Assembly: GCF_036373705.1 (NCBI RefSeq)
Contig: NC_089851.1
Coordinates: 56,376,997-56,440,996 of the forward strand
Direction: 5' to 3'
From: Amia ocellicauda
Lineage: Eukaryota > Chordata > Actinopteri > Amiiformes > Amiidae
Length of the DNA stretch: 64,000 nucleotides
Made by a program: the position numbers and the translations under genes. Shown piece by piece: positions 54,912 to 63,012 of the stretch. The notes below the pieces were generated by a model that was not told where the DNA came from, ran no database searches, and was given only the letters and a program-made list of their open reading frames with translations. Position 1 is the stretch's first letter. Each line of letters opens with the position of its first letter.

Positions 54912-57900
54912 GACTCTTGATATCTAACTCTCTTGCTTGCTATCGCTCCCCCAATGGTCAGTAGCATTGTAGCATAACAGCAGATCACGGACCAATGTCA
55001 ATCAGATGCTTGCCTTGCCGTCCATCCATCCATCTATCTATCTATCTATCCATGACTCTCGATATCTAACTCTCTTGCTTGCTATCGCCCCCCCAATGGT
55101 CAGTAGCATAGTAGCATAACAGCAGATCACGGACCACTGTCAATCAGATGCTTGCCTTGCCGTCCATCCATCCACCCATCCATCTACCTATCTATGACTC
55201 TTGATATCTAACTCTCTTGCTTGCTATCGCTCCCCCAATGGTCAGTAGCATAGTAGCATAACAGCAGATCACGGACCACTGTCAATCAGATGCTTGCCTT
55301 GCCGTCCATCCATCCATCTATCTATCTATCTATCTATGACTCTTGATATCTAACTCTCTGGCTTGCTATCGCTCCCCCAATGGTCAGTAGCATAGTAGCA
55401 TAACAGCAGATCACGGACCACTGTCACTCAGATGCTTGCCTTGCCGTCCATCCATCCATCCATCTATCTATCTATCTATCAATGACTCTCGATATCTAAC
55501 TCTCTTGCTTGCTATCGCTCCCCCAATGGTCAGTAGCATAGTAGCATAACAGCAGATCACGGACCACTGTCAATCAGATGCTTGCCTTGCCGTCCATCCA
55601 TCCATCTATCTATCTATCTATCTATGACTCTTGATATCTAACTCTCTTGCTTGCTATCGCCCCCCCAATGGTCAGTAGCATAGTAGCATAACAGCAGATC
55701 ACGGACCACTGTCAATCAGATGCTTGCCTTGCCGTCCATCCATCCATCCATCTATCTATCAATCTATCAATGACTCTCGATATCTAACTCTCTTACTTGC
55801 TATCGCTCCCCCAATGGTCAGTAGCATAGTAGCATAACAGCAGATCACGGACCACTGTCAATCAGATGCTTGCCTTGCCGTCCATCCATCCATCCATCTA
55901 TCTATCTATCTATCAATGACTCTCGATATCTAACTCTCTTACTTGCTATCGCTCCCCCAATGGTCAGTAGCATAGTAGCATAACAGCAGATCACGGACCA
56001 CTGTCAATCAGATGCTTGCCTTGCCGTCCATCCATCCATCTATCTATCTATCTATCTATGACTCTTGATATCTAACTCTCTTGCTTGCTATCGCCCCCCC
56101 AATGGTCAGTAGCATAGTAGCATAACAGCAGATCACGGACCACTGTCAATCAGATGCTTGCCTTGCCGTCCATCCATTCATCCATCTATCTATCAATCTA
56201 TCAATGACTCTCGATATCTAACTCTCTTACTTGCTATCGCTCCCCCAATGGTCAGTAGCATAGTAGCATAACAGCAGATCACGGACCACTGTCAATCAGA
56301 TGCTTGCCTTGCCGTCCATCCATCCATCTATCTATCTATCTATCTATGACTCTTGATATCTAACTCTCTGGCTTGCTATCGCTCCCCCAATGGTCAGTAG
56401 CATAGTAGCATAACAGCAGATCACGGACCACTGTCACTCAGATGCTTGCCTTGCCGTCCATCCATCCATCCATCTATCTATCTATCTATCAATGACTCTC
56501 GATATCTAACTCTCTTGCTTGCTATCGCTCCCCCAATGGTCAGTAGCATAGTAGCATAACAGCAGATCACGGACCACTGTCAATCAGATGCTTGCCTTGC
56601 CGTCCATCCATCCATCTATCTATCTATCTATCTATGACTCTTGATATCTAACTCTCTTGCTTGCTATCGCCCCCCCAATGGTCAGTAGCATAGTAGCATA
56701 ACAGCAGATCACGGACCACTGTCAATCAGATGCTTGCCTTGCCGTCCATCCATCCATCCATCTATCTATCAATCTATCAATGACTCTCGATATCTAACTC
56801 TCTTACTTGCTATCGCTCCCCCAATGGTCAGTAGCATAGTAGCATAACAGCAGATCACGGACCACTGTCAATCAGATGCTTGCCTTGCCGTCCATCCATC
56901 CATCCATCTATCTATCTATCTATCAATGACTCTCGATATCTAACTCTCTTGCTTGCTATCACTCCCCCAATGGTCAGTAGCATAGTAGCATAACAGCAGA
57001 TCACGGACCACTGTCACTCAGATGCTTGCCTTGCCGTCCATCCATCCATCCATCTATCTATCTATCTATCAATGACTCTCGATATCTAACTCTCTTGCTT
57101 GCTATCGCTCCCCCAATGGTCAGTAGCATAGTAGCATAACAGCAGATCACGGACCACTGTCAATCAGATGCTTGCCTTGCCGTCCATCCATCCATCTATC
57201 TATCTATCTATGACTCTTGATATCTAACTCTCTTGCTTGCTATCGCTCCCCCAATGGTCAGTAGCATTGTAGCATAACAGCAGATCACGGACCACTGTCA
57301 ATCAGATGCTTGCCTTGCCGTCCATCCATTCATCCATCCATCTATCTATCTATCTATCAATGACTCTCGATATCTAACTCTCTTACTTGCTATCGCTCCC
57401 CCAATGGTCAGTAGCATAGTAGCATAACAGCAGATCACGGACCACTGTCAATCAGATGCTTGCCTTGCCGTCCATCCATCTATCTATCTATCTATCTATC
57501 TATGACTCTCGATATCTAACTCTCTTGCTTGCTATCGCTCCCCCAATGGTCAGTAGCATAGTAGCATAACAGCAGATCACGGACCACTGTCACTCAGATG
57601 CTTGCCTTGCCGTCCATCCATCCATCCATCTATCTATCTATCTATCAATGACTCTCGATATCTAACTCTCTTGCTTGCTATCGCTCCCCCAATGGTCAGT
57701 AGCATAGTAGCATAACAGCAGATCACGGACCACTGTCAATCAGATGCTTGCCTTGCCGTCCATCCATCCATCTATCTATCTATCTATCTATCTATGACTC
57801 TCGATATCTAACTCACTTGCTTGCTATCGCTCCCCCAATGGTCAGTAGCATAGTAGCATAACAGCAGATCACGGACCACTGTCAATCAGATGCTTGCCTT

Positions 57901-58140
57901 GCCGTCCATCCATCCATCTATCTATCTATCTATCTATGACTCTTGATATCTAACTCACTTGCTTGCTATCGCTCCCCCAATGGTCAGTAGCATTGTAGCA
58001 TAACAGCAGATCACGGACCACTGTCAATCAGATGCTTGCCTTGCCGTCCATCCATCCATCTATCTATCTATCTAGCTAGCTATCTATCTATGACTCTCGA
58101 TATCTAACTCTCTTGCTTGCTGTCGCTCCCCCAATGGTCA
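54752..58140 (+). repeat. Satellite array, right-hand segment (return to domain-1 type)
   Basis: About 24 monomers. The first few match those right of block 1. From about 55.3 kb the monomers are again of domain-1 type: ATCAATGACTCTCG, CACTCAG and CAATCTATCAATG classes, with added CGCCCCCCC and CTCTGGCTTGC variants. A unit of about 1.0 kb recurs, with CTCTGG near 55.36 and 56.37 kb. The last monomers are more irregular (CTAGCTAGC in the tract, GCTGTCGC in the core), as expected at an array edge. The array ends at GGTCA (58140), where the third tRNA block starts, and no monomer was seen beyond it. Confidence 0.94.
54820..54911 (+). repeat. Expanded (CTAT)23 beside tRNA block 2
   Basis: Twenty-three CTAT units, the longest run in the window, in the first monomer right of tRNA block 2. 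It corresponds to the (CTAT)20 at 47090. Confidence 0.95.
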
Positions 58141-58240
58141 CGTATGTTGCATTCAACGACAAAGAAAATCGTGTGCTGGAAATGATTTTTGGCAACTGTG
58201 AAGGAACTGCACGACTGCAGCAACCACAACACCTCTGTCT

Positions 58241-58314
58241 GTGTCTGTGGCGCAATCGGTCAGCGTGTTTGGCTGTTAACCAAAAGGATTGTGGTTTGAT
58301 TCCACCCAGGGACG
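58241..58314 (+). tRNA. tRNA-Asn(GTT)-like gene, copy 3, better folded
   Basis: A 74-nt sequence close to vertebrate tRNA-Asn. D stem is GCGC/GCGT. The anticodon stem TTTGG/CCAAA is fully paired, with loop CTGTTAA and anticodon GTT at 58275-58277. The 3' acceptor half is CAGGGAC and the discriminator is G. Defects are a G/G clash at acceptor pair 3-70, one mismatched T-stem pair, and a B box altered to GGTTTGATTCC. Pol III TTTT lies at 58321-58324. Compared with copies 1 and 2 it keeps the anticodon and acceptor arms but has a worse B box, so each lineage lost different parts. Function is uncertain. Confidence 0.75.
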
Positions 58315-58320
58315 GCCCAC

Positions 58321-58324
58321 TTTT
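58321..58324 (+). terminator. Pol III terminator after tRNA-Asn-like copy 3
   Basis: TTTT six bases after the tRNA body, then a C run, matching copies 1 and 2. Confidence 0.55.
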
Positions 58325-58478
58325 CCCCCCGCCCCTTGTTATTGTTTCTACTTCTGGCGGTCAGCTTGCCAGACTGCGGCTACAGTAACCTTAAGCTGCT
58401 TGCTGCGGACGGCTATCTTGCAAAAATGTATTGAGCGTTTAGAAACTTCCTTTCCATTGCCTAGGCCAACATAAACCA

Positions 58479-58552
58479 AGGCACTGCTGGGCGTCGAACC
58501 CAGGGTTTCCTGTTTACAAGGCAGGCACTTTGACCAACTAAGCCACGGTGCC
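58479..58552 (-). tRNA. tRNA-Thr(TGT)-like, copy 3, slightly degenerate
   Basis: A minus-strand 74-nt tRNA-Thr with loop CTTGTAA (anticodon TGT). Compared with copies 1 and 2, the D stem gains a G-T wobble (GCTT/AAGT), the anticodon stem CCTGC/ACAGG has a C/A mismatch, and the T loop reads TTCGACG. The acceptor stem keeps the same C/A mismatch. It is probably decaying, though recognisable. Confidence 0.72.
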
Positions 58553-58602
58553 AGGACTCTCCCATTCTCCAGTACCTACACCCAGGCGTAAGAAACAAAA
58601 CA

Positions 58603-59133
58603 ACTGCTTGAGGCAGACCCTCACCTGATCACCACATGTGGTTACACTTTAAGAAGGGGTGAGTTTAAGGTCATCGGTAACATCACAAAGGTTGGCAGCA
58701 TTTTACATGAATATGTAAAGTAAAAAACACACACTACATGTAAATAAGCCATAATACTTGTTTAGTGTATGTAAGCTCGTTCTGTAATCATACATCATCC
58801 ATACTAGTATTTAATAATTGAATTAACTATACACAACCTACTTGCTCAATTCACTCTTGTTACCGTGTAATTACAGTGCAAGTAAATTGTAATAATTGTA
58901 GCTTTGTATATTGGGCCATATTTTACATGTAACTATATATTTCATATTTGTCCAATTAATGTACATTTGTCTTTGTTTTTTTTAGCTGGTACCAAAACAT
59001 TGGTCTCTGGAACTAAAAGGTCGGAAATTGGAAGAACTATTAATGACAAATGAATGACCGCTGATACAAGTAAATAGTGTTTCCTCAAATCTAAAGTGAG
59101 ACCTTTTTGAATGAATCTGTAATACATGCCCTA
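58603..59133. other. Non-satellite AT-rich flank, no gene assigned
   Basis: The first DNA beyond the array. It is AT-rich, with no long open frame and no repeat that I recognise. The only gene-like signal is the possible 3' splice site described separately. It ends at the left terminus of a Tc1-like element. Confidence 0.6.
58986..59056 (+). other. Possible terminal exon after a splice-acceptor-like site (weak)
   Basis: A pyrimidine-rich stretch (CTTTGTTTTTTTTAG, ending at 58985) looks like a 3' splice site. The sequence after it is open for about 22 codons in two frames: one starts AGTKTLVSGTKRSEIGRT and ends at TGA, the other starts LVPKHWSLELKGRK and also ends at TGA. Neither is a family I recognise, and no upstream exon or poly(A) signal could be tied to it. 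It may well be chance. Confidence 0.15.
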
Positions 59134-59165
59134 TACACTCACCTAAAGGATTATTAGGAACACCT
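59134..59165 (+). repeat. Left terminal inverted repeat of Tc1-like element A
   Basis: Starts at the TA target dinucleotide; CACTCACCTAAAGG and TTAGGAACACC are the terminus I associate with a widespread fish Tc1-like family. Its partner at the other end is absent. Confidence 0.65.
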
Positions 59166-59283
59166 GTTCAATTTCTCATTAATGCAATTATCTAACCAAC
59201 CAATCACATGGCAGTTGCTTCAATGCATTTAGGGGTGTGGTCCTGGTCAAGACAATCTCCTGAACTCCAAACTGAATGTCTGA

Positions 59284-60303
59284 ATGGGAAAGAAAGGTGA
59301 TTTAAGCCATTTTGAGCGTGGCATGGTTGTTGGTGCCAGACGGGCCGGTCTGAGTATTTCACAATCTGCTCAGTTACTGGGATTTTCACGCACAACCATT
59401 TCTAGGGTTTACAAAGAATGGTGTGAAAAGGGAAAAACATCCAGTATGCGGCAGTCCTGTGGGCGAAAATGCCTTGTTGATGCTAGAGGTCAGAGGAGAA
59501 TGGGCCGACTGATTCAAGCTGATAGAAGAGCAACTTTGACTGAAATAACCACTCGTTACAACCGAGGTATGCAGCAAAGCATTTGTGAAGCCACAACACG
59601 TACAACCTTGAGGCGGATGGGCTACAACAGCAGAAGACCCCACCGGGTACCACTCATCTCCACTACAAATAGGAGAAAGAGGCTACAATTTGCACAAGCT
59701 CACCAAAATTGGACAGTTGAAGACTGAAAAAATGTTGCCTGGTCTGATGAGTCTCGATTTCTGTTGAGACATTCAGATGGTAGAGTCAGAATTTGGCGTA
59801 AACAGAATGAGAACATGGATCCATCATGCCTTGTTACCACTGTGCAGGCTGGTGGTGGTGGGGGATGTTTTCTTGGCACACTTTATGCCCCTTATTGCCA
59901 ATTGGGCATCGTTTAAATGCCACGGCCTACCTGAGCATTGTTTCTGACCATGTCCATCCCTTTATGACCACCATGTACCCATCCTCTGATGGCTACTTCC
60001 AGCAGGATAATGCACCATGTCACAAAGGTCGAATCATTTCAAATTGGTTTCTTGAACATGACAATGAGTTCACTGTACTAAACTGGCCCCCACAGTTACC
60101 AGATCTCAGCCCAATAGAGCATCTTTGGGATGTGGTGGAACGGGAGCTTTGTGCCCTGGATGTGCATCCCACAAATCTCCATCAATTGCAAGATGCTATC
60201 CTATCAATATGGGCCAACATTTCTAAAGAATGCTTTCAGCACCTTGTTGAATCAATGCCACGTAGAATTAAGGCAGTTCTGAAGGCAAAAGTGGGTCAAA
60301 CAC
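59284..60303 (+). pseudogene. Tc1-like transposase, disrupted (DD36E spacing)
   Basis: The start ATG at 59284 gives MGKKGDLSHFERG. Two helix-turn-helix regions follow: LSISQSAQLLGFSRTTISR at about residues 24-42, and a second around residues 75-120. The catalytic region has the first Asp in WSDES (59746-59748), the second in QQDNAPCH (60006-60008), and the Glu in SPIEHLWD (60117-60119). There are 36 residues between second Asp and Glu, so the triad is DD36E. Two lesions are clear. An in-frame TGA at 59725-59727 sits where the family has Trp. The frame also changes in the GGTGG run at about 59851-59865, where a short glycine-rich stretch looks shortened. The C-terminal part reads open as far as 60443, but transposase similarity stops near 60303. 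It is nonfunctional. A DD36E group is described within Tc1/mariner, but membership needs a tree. Confidence 0.9.
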
Positions 60304-60992
60304 CAAGTGAGTACCAAGTGAAATCTATTAAAGTATTGAAGTATCCCAATGTTATAAGTTACACTTCATGTATACATGTGTTTGGAAGTTTATCCAAATA
60401 TATTCTACCAGTATATTTAGAATGCAACATTTTTGCAGTCTAATATATTCACAGTATACAATACATGCAATATGAGATTGTTGTGTATTTAGCAGTATAC
60501 TAAATGTATATTATAAGGAGACATATATGTATGCATTTTTATATATTTAGTATAAAATACATGTGTAGATGTTACAGTATATTTGCATATAATTATATAT
60601 ATTAAAAACAAGTTTACATATAATTCTGAATATACTTAAGTTATATTAAGCAATATTTGTATTGTATAATATAGTGTATTTGACCATATTTATGTATCAA
60701 GTGACATACTAAAACTGCAATTGATATTTAAAAGTATATTTTCACCATATATTATACTGTTTCCTCAATATATTAATAATAAACTGTTTTATTTTTTTCT
60801 GCAAAATAAGTAAAGTTTACTTATTTATTTCTGGAGAAATAAGTAATAGTTACTCATTCCTTATTTCTGTTTCCCTGTTTTTTCACAAAATAAGTAATGG
60901 TTATTTCAAAAATCCCTGTTTACAAATGTAAGGACTTATAGGACAACAGCATTACATACAGATAGATAACATACATTAGTTATTATGCTAAC
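60304..60992. other. AT-rich non-coding stretch
   Basis: Very AT-rich, with recurrent AGTATATT/AATATACT-like words. It includes a perfect 10-bp-arm hairpin (AAATAAGTAA, loop AGT, TTACTTATTT) at 60804-60826 and a partial echo of it about 30 bp later. I see no gene and no recognised repeat family. Confidence 0.6.
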
Positions 60993-61109
60993 AAGTGTCC
61001 ATTATAAACAATCTATTAACAAATTATTGATTATGTTATTGTTATATGATTATTACAAATTATACATATATTAGACATTTTTATTTAAACATTTTTGCTA
61101 TACTATGTA
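60993..61109 (+). repeat. Inverted-repeat arm, left
   Basis: Begins AAGTGTCCATTATAAACA and pairs, inverted and with scattered mismatches and small gaps, with 61462-61570. Together the arms could be the ends of a non-autonomous DNA transposon or foldback element. I cannot name a family. Confidence 0.8.
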
Positions 61110-61357
61110 GTTTGCATGTTCTCCCCGTGTCCACGTGGGTTTCCTCCCACCGTCCAAAGACATGTGGGTTAGGTTAATTGGCTTCTCTAAATTGCCCTGT
61201 ATGTGGGTGTGTCTGCGTGTGTGTGTGTGTGTGTGTGTTGCCCAGCGATGGACTGGGGTCCCGTCCTGGGTGTATTCCTGCCTTGTGCCCTTTGCCTGCC
61301 GGGATCAGTGCTCGGCGACCTTCGCCAGGATAACTGGTTTCAAAAATGGATGGATAA
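61108..61357 (+). mobile_element. V-SINE-like retroposon, 5'-truncated
   Basis: TTTGCATGTTCTCCCC, GTGGGTTTCCTCC, GTCCAAAGACATG and TCTAAATTGCCC in this order match the conserved core I associate with the V-SINE superfamily (as in zebrafish DANA). A (TG)n-rich patch at 61217-61239, a GCGATGGACTGG motif and an ATGGATGGATAA tail follow. The tRNA-derived 5' head expected of a full element is missing; the core begins directly after the left inverted-repeat arm. The open frames across this element are fortuitous. Confidence 0.75.
61217..61239 (+). repeat. (GT)n dinucleotide repeat inside the V-SINE
   Basis: About 11 GT units between the SINE core and its 3' part. Confidence 0.9.
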
Positions 61358-61461
61358 TAGCAGTAATTAACTGGCATGGCAGTTAATGATAATAGATTGA
61401 TATCGGTGTGCGAATGTCATGTTATTATACCCTTTATTAAATATGTTATTAAATACCTTAA

Positions 61462-61570
61462 AACATATTATAGCAAAAAAGTTTAAAAATGTCTAATATA
61501 TTTATAATTTGTAAAATTAATCATATAATAATAACATAACATGTTAATAGATTGTTTATAATGGACACTT
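61462..61570 (-). repeat. Inverted-repeat arm, right
   Basis: Its reverse complement starts AAGTGTCCATTATAAACA and follows the left arm (60993) through TATTAGACATTTTTA and TTTTTGCTATA. The 350-bp space between the arms contains the V-SINE and about 100 bp of AT-rich sequence. Confidence 0.8.
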
Positions 61571-61957
61571 AAAATAAAGCATTACGATTATTCTTAATAC
61601 ATGGATACAAGATAATCAACAACATGGGAGGGCTTGAGAATCTGCTATGGCTTTGTTCAAGGAAATTTGGCACTGAATAAATGTTGGCTACGGCAAACAT
61701 GCGCTGCTGTACAGGCTGACAGAGACACTGTGATGCATTTCTTCAATGAGTGATGCTTACTTAATCTTTATTTCCATTTCCCAGTTTAAGAACACTTATC
61801 TCTACAGCATTACTTCAGTAGTTCACGCAGCCCCCTATAGAAGTCAGCGGAAGATGTAGTGATTGAAGTAATGGAGGTATCTTGGCCTGTACACACTTGG
61901 CAGAGGGAACGACAGCCTGGCCATGGAACACCTACCCCCAGCTCCATCTTGAGATTA
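61571..61957. other. Unassigned sequence
   Basis: Mixed-composition sequence between the inverted-repeat element and the rearranged Tc1-like element. I found no convincing gene, RNA or named repeat. The last 80 bp or so may belong to the Tc1-like leader. Confidence 0.5.
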
Positions 61958-62193
61958 GCGATTGTTCTCTTGATTGTTGACATTGACACAGATACGCCTA
62001 CCTCCTGGAGGGTATTCTTGATCTGGCCAACTATTGTGAAGGGGTTTTCCTCACCAGGGAAAATATTCTGTCATCCACCACAGTTGTTTTCCGTGGTGTT
62101 CCTGGCCTTTTGGTGTTCCTGCGCTCACCAGTACGTTCTTATTAGTGGATTTGGCCCCACCTAATGTTTTTGCTCTCTGATTGGTTTGTTTTG
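61958..62193 (-). pseudogene. Tc1-like transposase N-terminal fragment, inverted
   Basis: The minus strand reads a degenerate helix-turn-helix region (AKTLGGAKST), then PGTPRKTTVVDDRIFSLVRK, then after a frame change TIVGQIKNTLQEVGVSVS. This is the typical order of a Tc1-like N-terminus: first HTH, a linker usually written GRPRK, second HTH. Stops and at least one frameshift make it nonfunctional. No catalytic residues are present. Confidence 0.72.
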
Positions 62194-62199
62194 ATATCT

Positions 62200-62345
62200 A
62201 AGGCAAAACACCCCAAGAACAAGCAGGATCTAAAGACAGCTGTAGTGCAGGCCTGGCATAGCATCACCAGGGAAGAAACCCAGCATCTGGTGATGTCTAT
62301 GGGTTCCAGACTTCAGGCAGTCATTGACTGCAAAGGATTTGCAAC
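62200..62345 (+). pseudogene. Tc1-like transposase C-terminal fragment
   Basis: Reads KNKQDLKTAVVQAWHSIT, then REETQHLVMSMGSRLQAVI and DCKGFAT, which is the usual C-terminal tail after the catalytic domain of a Tc1-like transposase. It is interrupted at the last few codons by the insertion at 62346. The sequence resuming at 62782 would supply the usual final TKY and stop. Only about 50 residues of a protein of roughly 340 remain. Confidence 0.8.
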
Positions 62346-62777
62346 TGATAGGGAGACATTTTACTCCCTCAATAAACAGGCGGACAAGGAATACTCAGGA
62401 CCCGATTTAACTGAAATAATACCAAAATAGTTTATTCAGCTACAACTAAGTGCTCTGGAGATGGTCAGTCAGCAAGACACATCTAAGGTTTTTCTAAAGA
62501 ACATGCTATCATATACAAGATGACTCCCTTTGATTGCTGGGCAACTGGATGACGTCAATGATGTACCCCAAACTTGATCACAGACTTCTCCTTTGTCTTC
62601 TGTTTTCTCTATAGCCTTGGATGAAAATGTTTTTCTAAAAATCAGCTACACAGAACTACTGCACCTGTCCTCTGCGGAGCAATACACAAAGCTTAAATTC
62701 ATACATGGGTTACACAATCTTACTGCAACAATGGTGCAAATATATTTGGCATTCGGACAGGCCACTGTCCCGCATCA
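62346..62777. other. 432-bp insertion within Tc1-like element B
   Basis: Separates GGATTTGCAAC (ending 62345) from CAAGTATTGA (from 62782), which are normally contiguous. CAAC occurs at both edges (62342-62345 and 62778-62781), consistent with a 4-bp target duplication. The insert has no terminal inverted repeat, poly(A) tail or named motif that I can see. The short open frames in it are unrecognised. Confidence 0.55.
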
Positions 62778-63012
62778 CAACCAAGTATTGAAACTCACAA
62801 TTTAATTAATGATTATGTTAGTTTGTCCAAATACTTTTGAGCCCCTAAAATTGGGGGGACCACATAAAAATTGGTTTAATTCCTACACCATTCACCCGAT
62901 TTGGATGTAACTATCCTCCAATTAAAGATGAAAGTCTACACTTAAAGCACATCTTGATTGTTTCCTTTCCAATCCATTGTGATGGTGTACAGAGCCAAAT
63001 TGACAATTGGGT

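Larger units (their letters stand above)
39560..55310 (+). repeat. Tandem duplication of an ~8-kb higher-order unit carrying the tRNA block
   Basis: The order of rare satellite variants at about 39.56-47.57 kb recurs at about 47.57-55.31 kb. GCTTACAATCGC occurs at 39.6 and 47.6 kb; CTCTAGCTTGC at 42611 and 51335; TAGGTAGC at 43061 and 51785 (both offset 8724); the tRNA block at 46075 and 53793 (offset 7718); CGCCCCCCC at 47.35 and 55.09 kb. The change in offset means about 1.0 kb, roughly seven monomers, was lost from the second copy or gained in the first between TAGGTAGC and the block. The second copy also has an extra 717 bp near 48.2-48.9 kb. Outer limits are approximate. Confidence 0.82.
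58141..58602. other. tRNA-bearing block, copy 3 (left half only)
   Basis: Same left junction (GGTCA/CGTATG) and same order as copies 1 and 2 through the tRNA-Asn-like gene and tRNA-Thr(TGT), with scattered substitutions. Homology stops at GCGTAAGAAACAAAACAA, exactly where copies 1 and 2 carry the expanded AAAAC tract. The tRNA-Thr(AGT) half is absent, and non-satellite DNA follows. This block is the right boundary of the array. Confidence 0.88.
59134..60303 (+). mobile_element. Tc1-like DNA transposon remnant A, right end missing
   Basis: Begins at a TA with a terminal-repeat-like start (CACTCACCTAAAGGATTATT) and continues through a short leader into a Tc1/mariner transposase reading frame at 59284. 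Similarity ends after GGGTCAAACACC at about 60303. No inverted copy of the left terminus was found in the sequence that follows, so the right terminal repeat has been lost by deletion or replaced. With a broken transposase and one end missing, this copy should be immobile. Confidence 0.87.

Noticed and set aside
1-58140. CRISPR-like array of repeats and spacers
   Set aside because: The monomers are contiguous and similar along their whole length, with no unique spacers, and the surroundings are eukaryotic.
58113-58474. Two plus-strand open frames across tRNA block 3
   Set aside because: They overlap the tRNA-Asn-like gene and its spacer, match no family, and correspond to nothing conserved in the other block copies.
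58942-59127. 61-residue minus-strand open frame
   Set aside because: AT-rich flank with no recognisable domain; probably chance.
59204-59643. Minus-strand open frames opposite the Tc1-like transposase
   Set aside because: They are antisense shadows of the transposase reading frame.
61135-61386. Open frames of 83 and 67 residues on opposite strands
   Set aside because: They fall within the V-SINE-like sequence and its GT repeat.
60948-61585. AGCATTAC at 60948 and 61578 as an 8-bp target duplication of the inverted-repeat element
   Set aside because: It lies 37 bp from the left arm but only 7 bp from the right arm, so it does not flank the arms symmetrically; it may be chance in AT-rich DNA.
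61859-62164. 101-residue plus-strand open frame
   Set aside because: It is mostly antisense to the inverted Tc1-like N-terminal fragment and reads no known domain.
62593-62805. 70-residue open frame within the 432-bp insertion
   Set aside because: No recognisable family. It runs across the insertion's right edge into Tc1 sequence, so it is not a unit gene.
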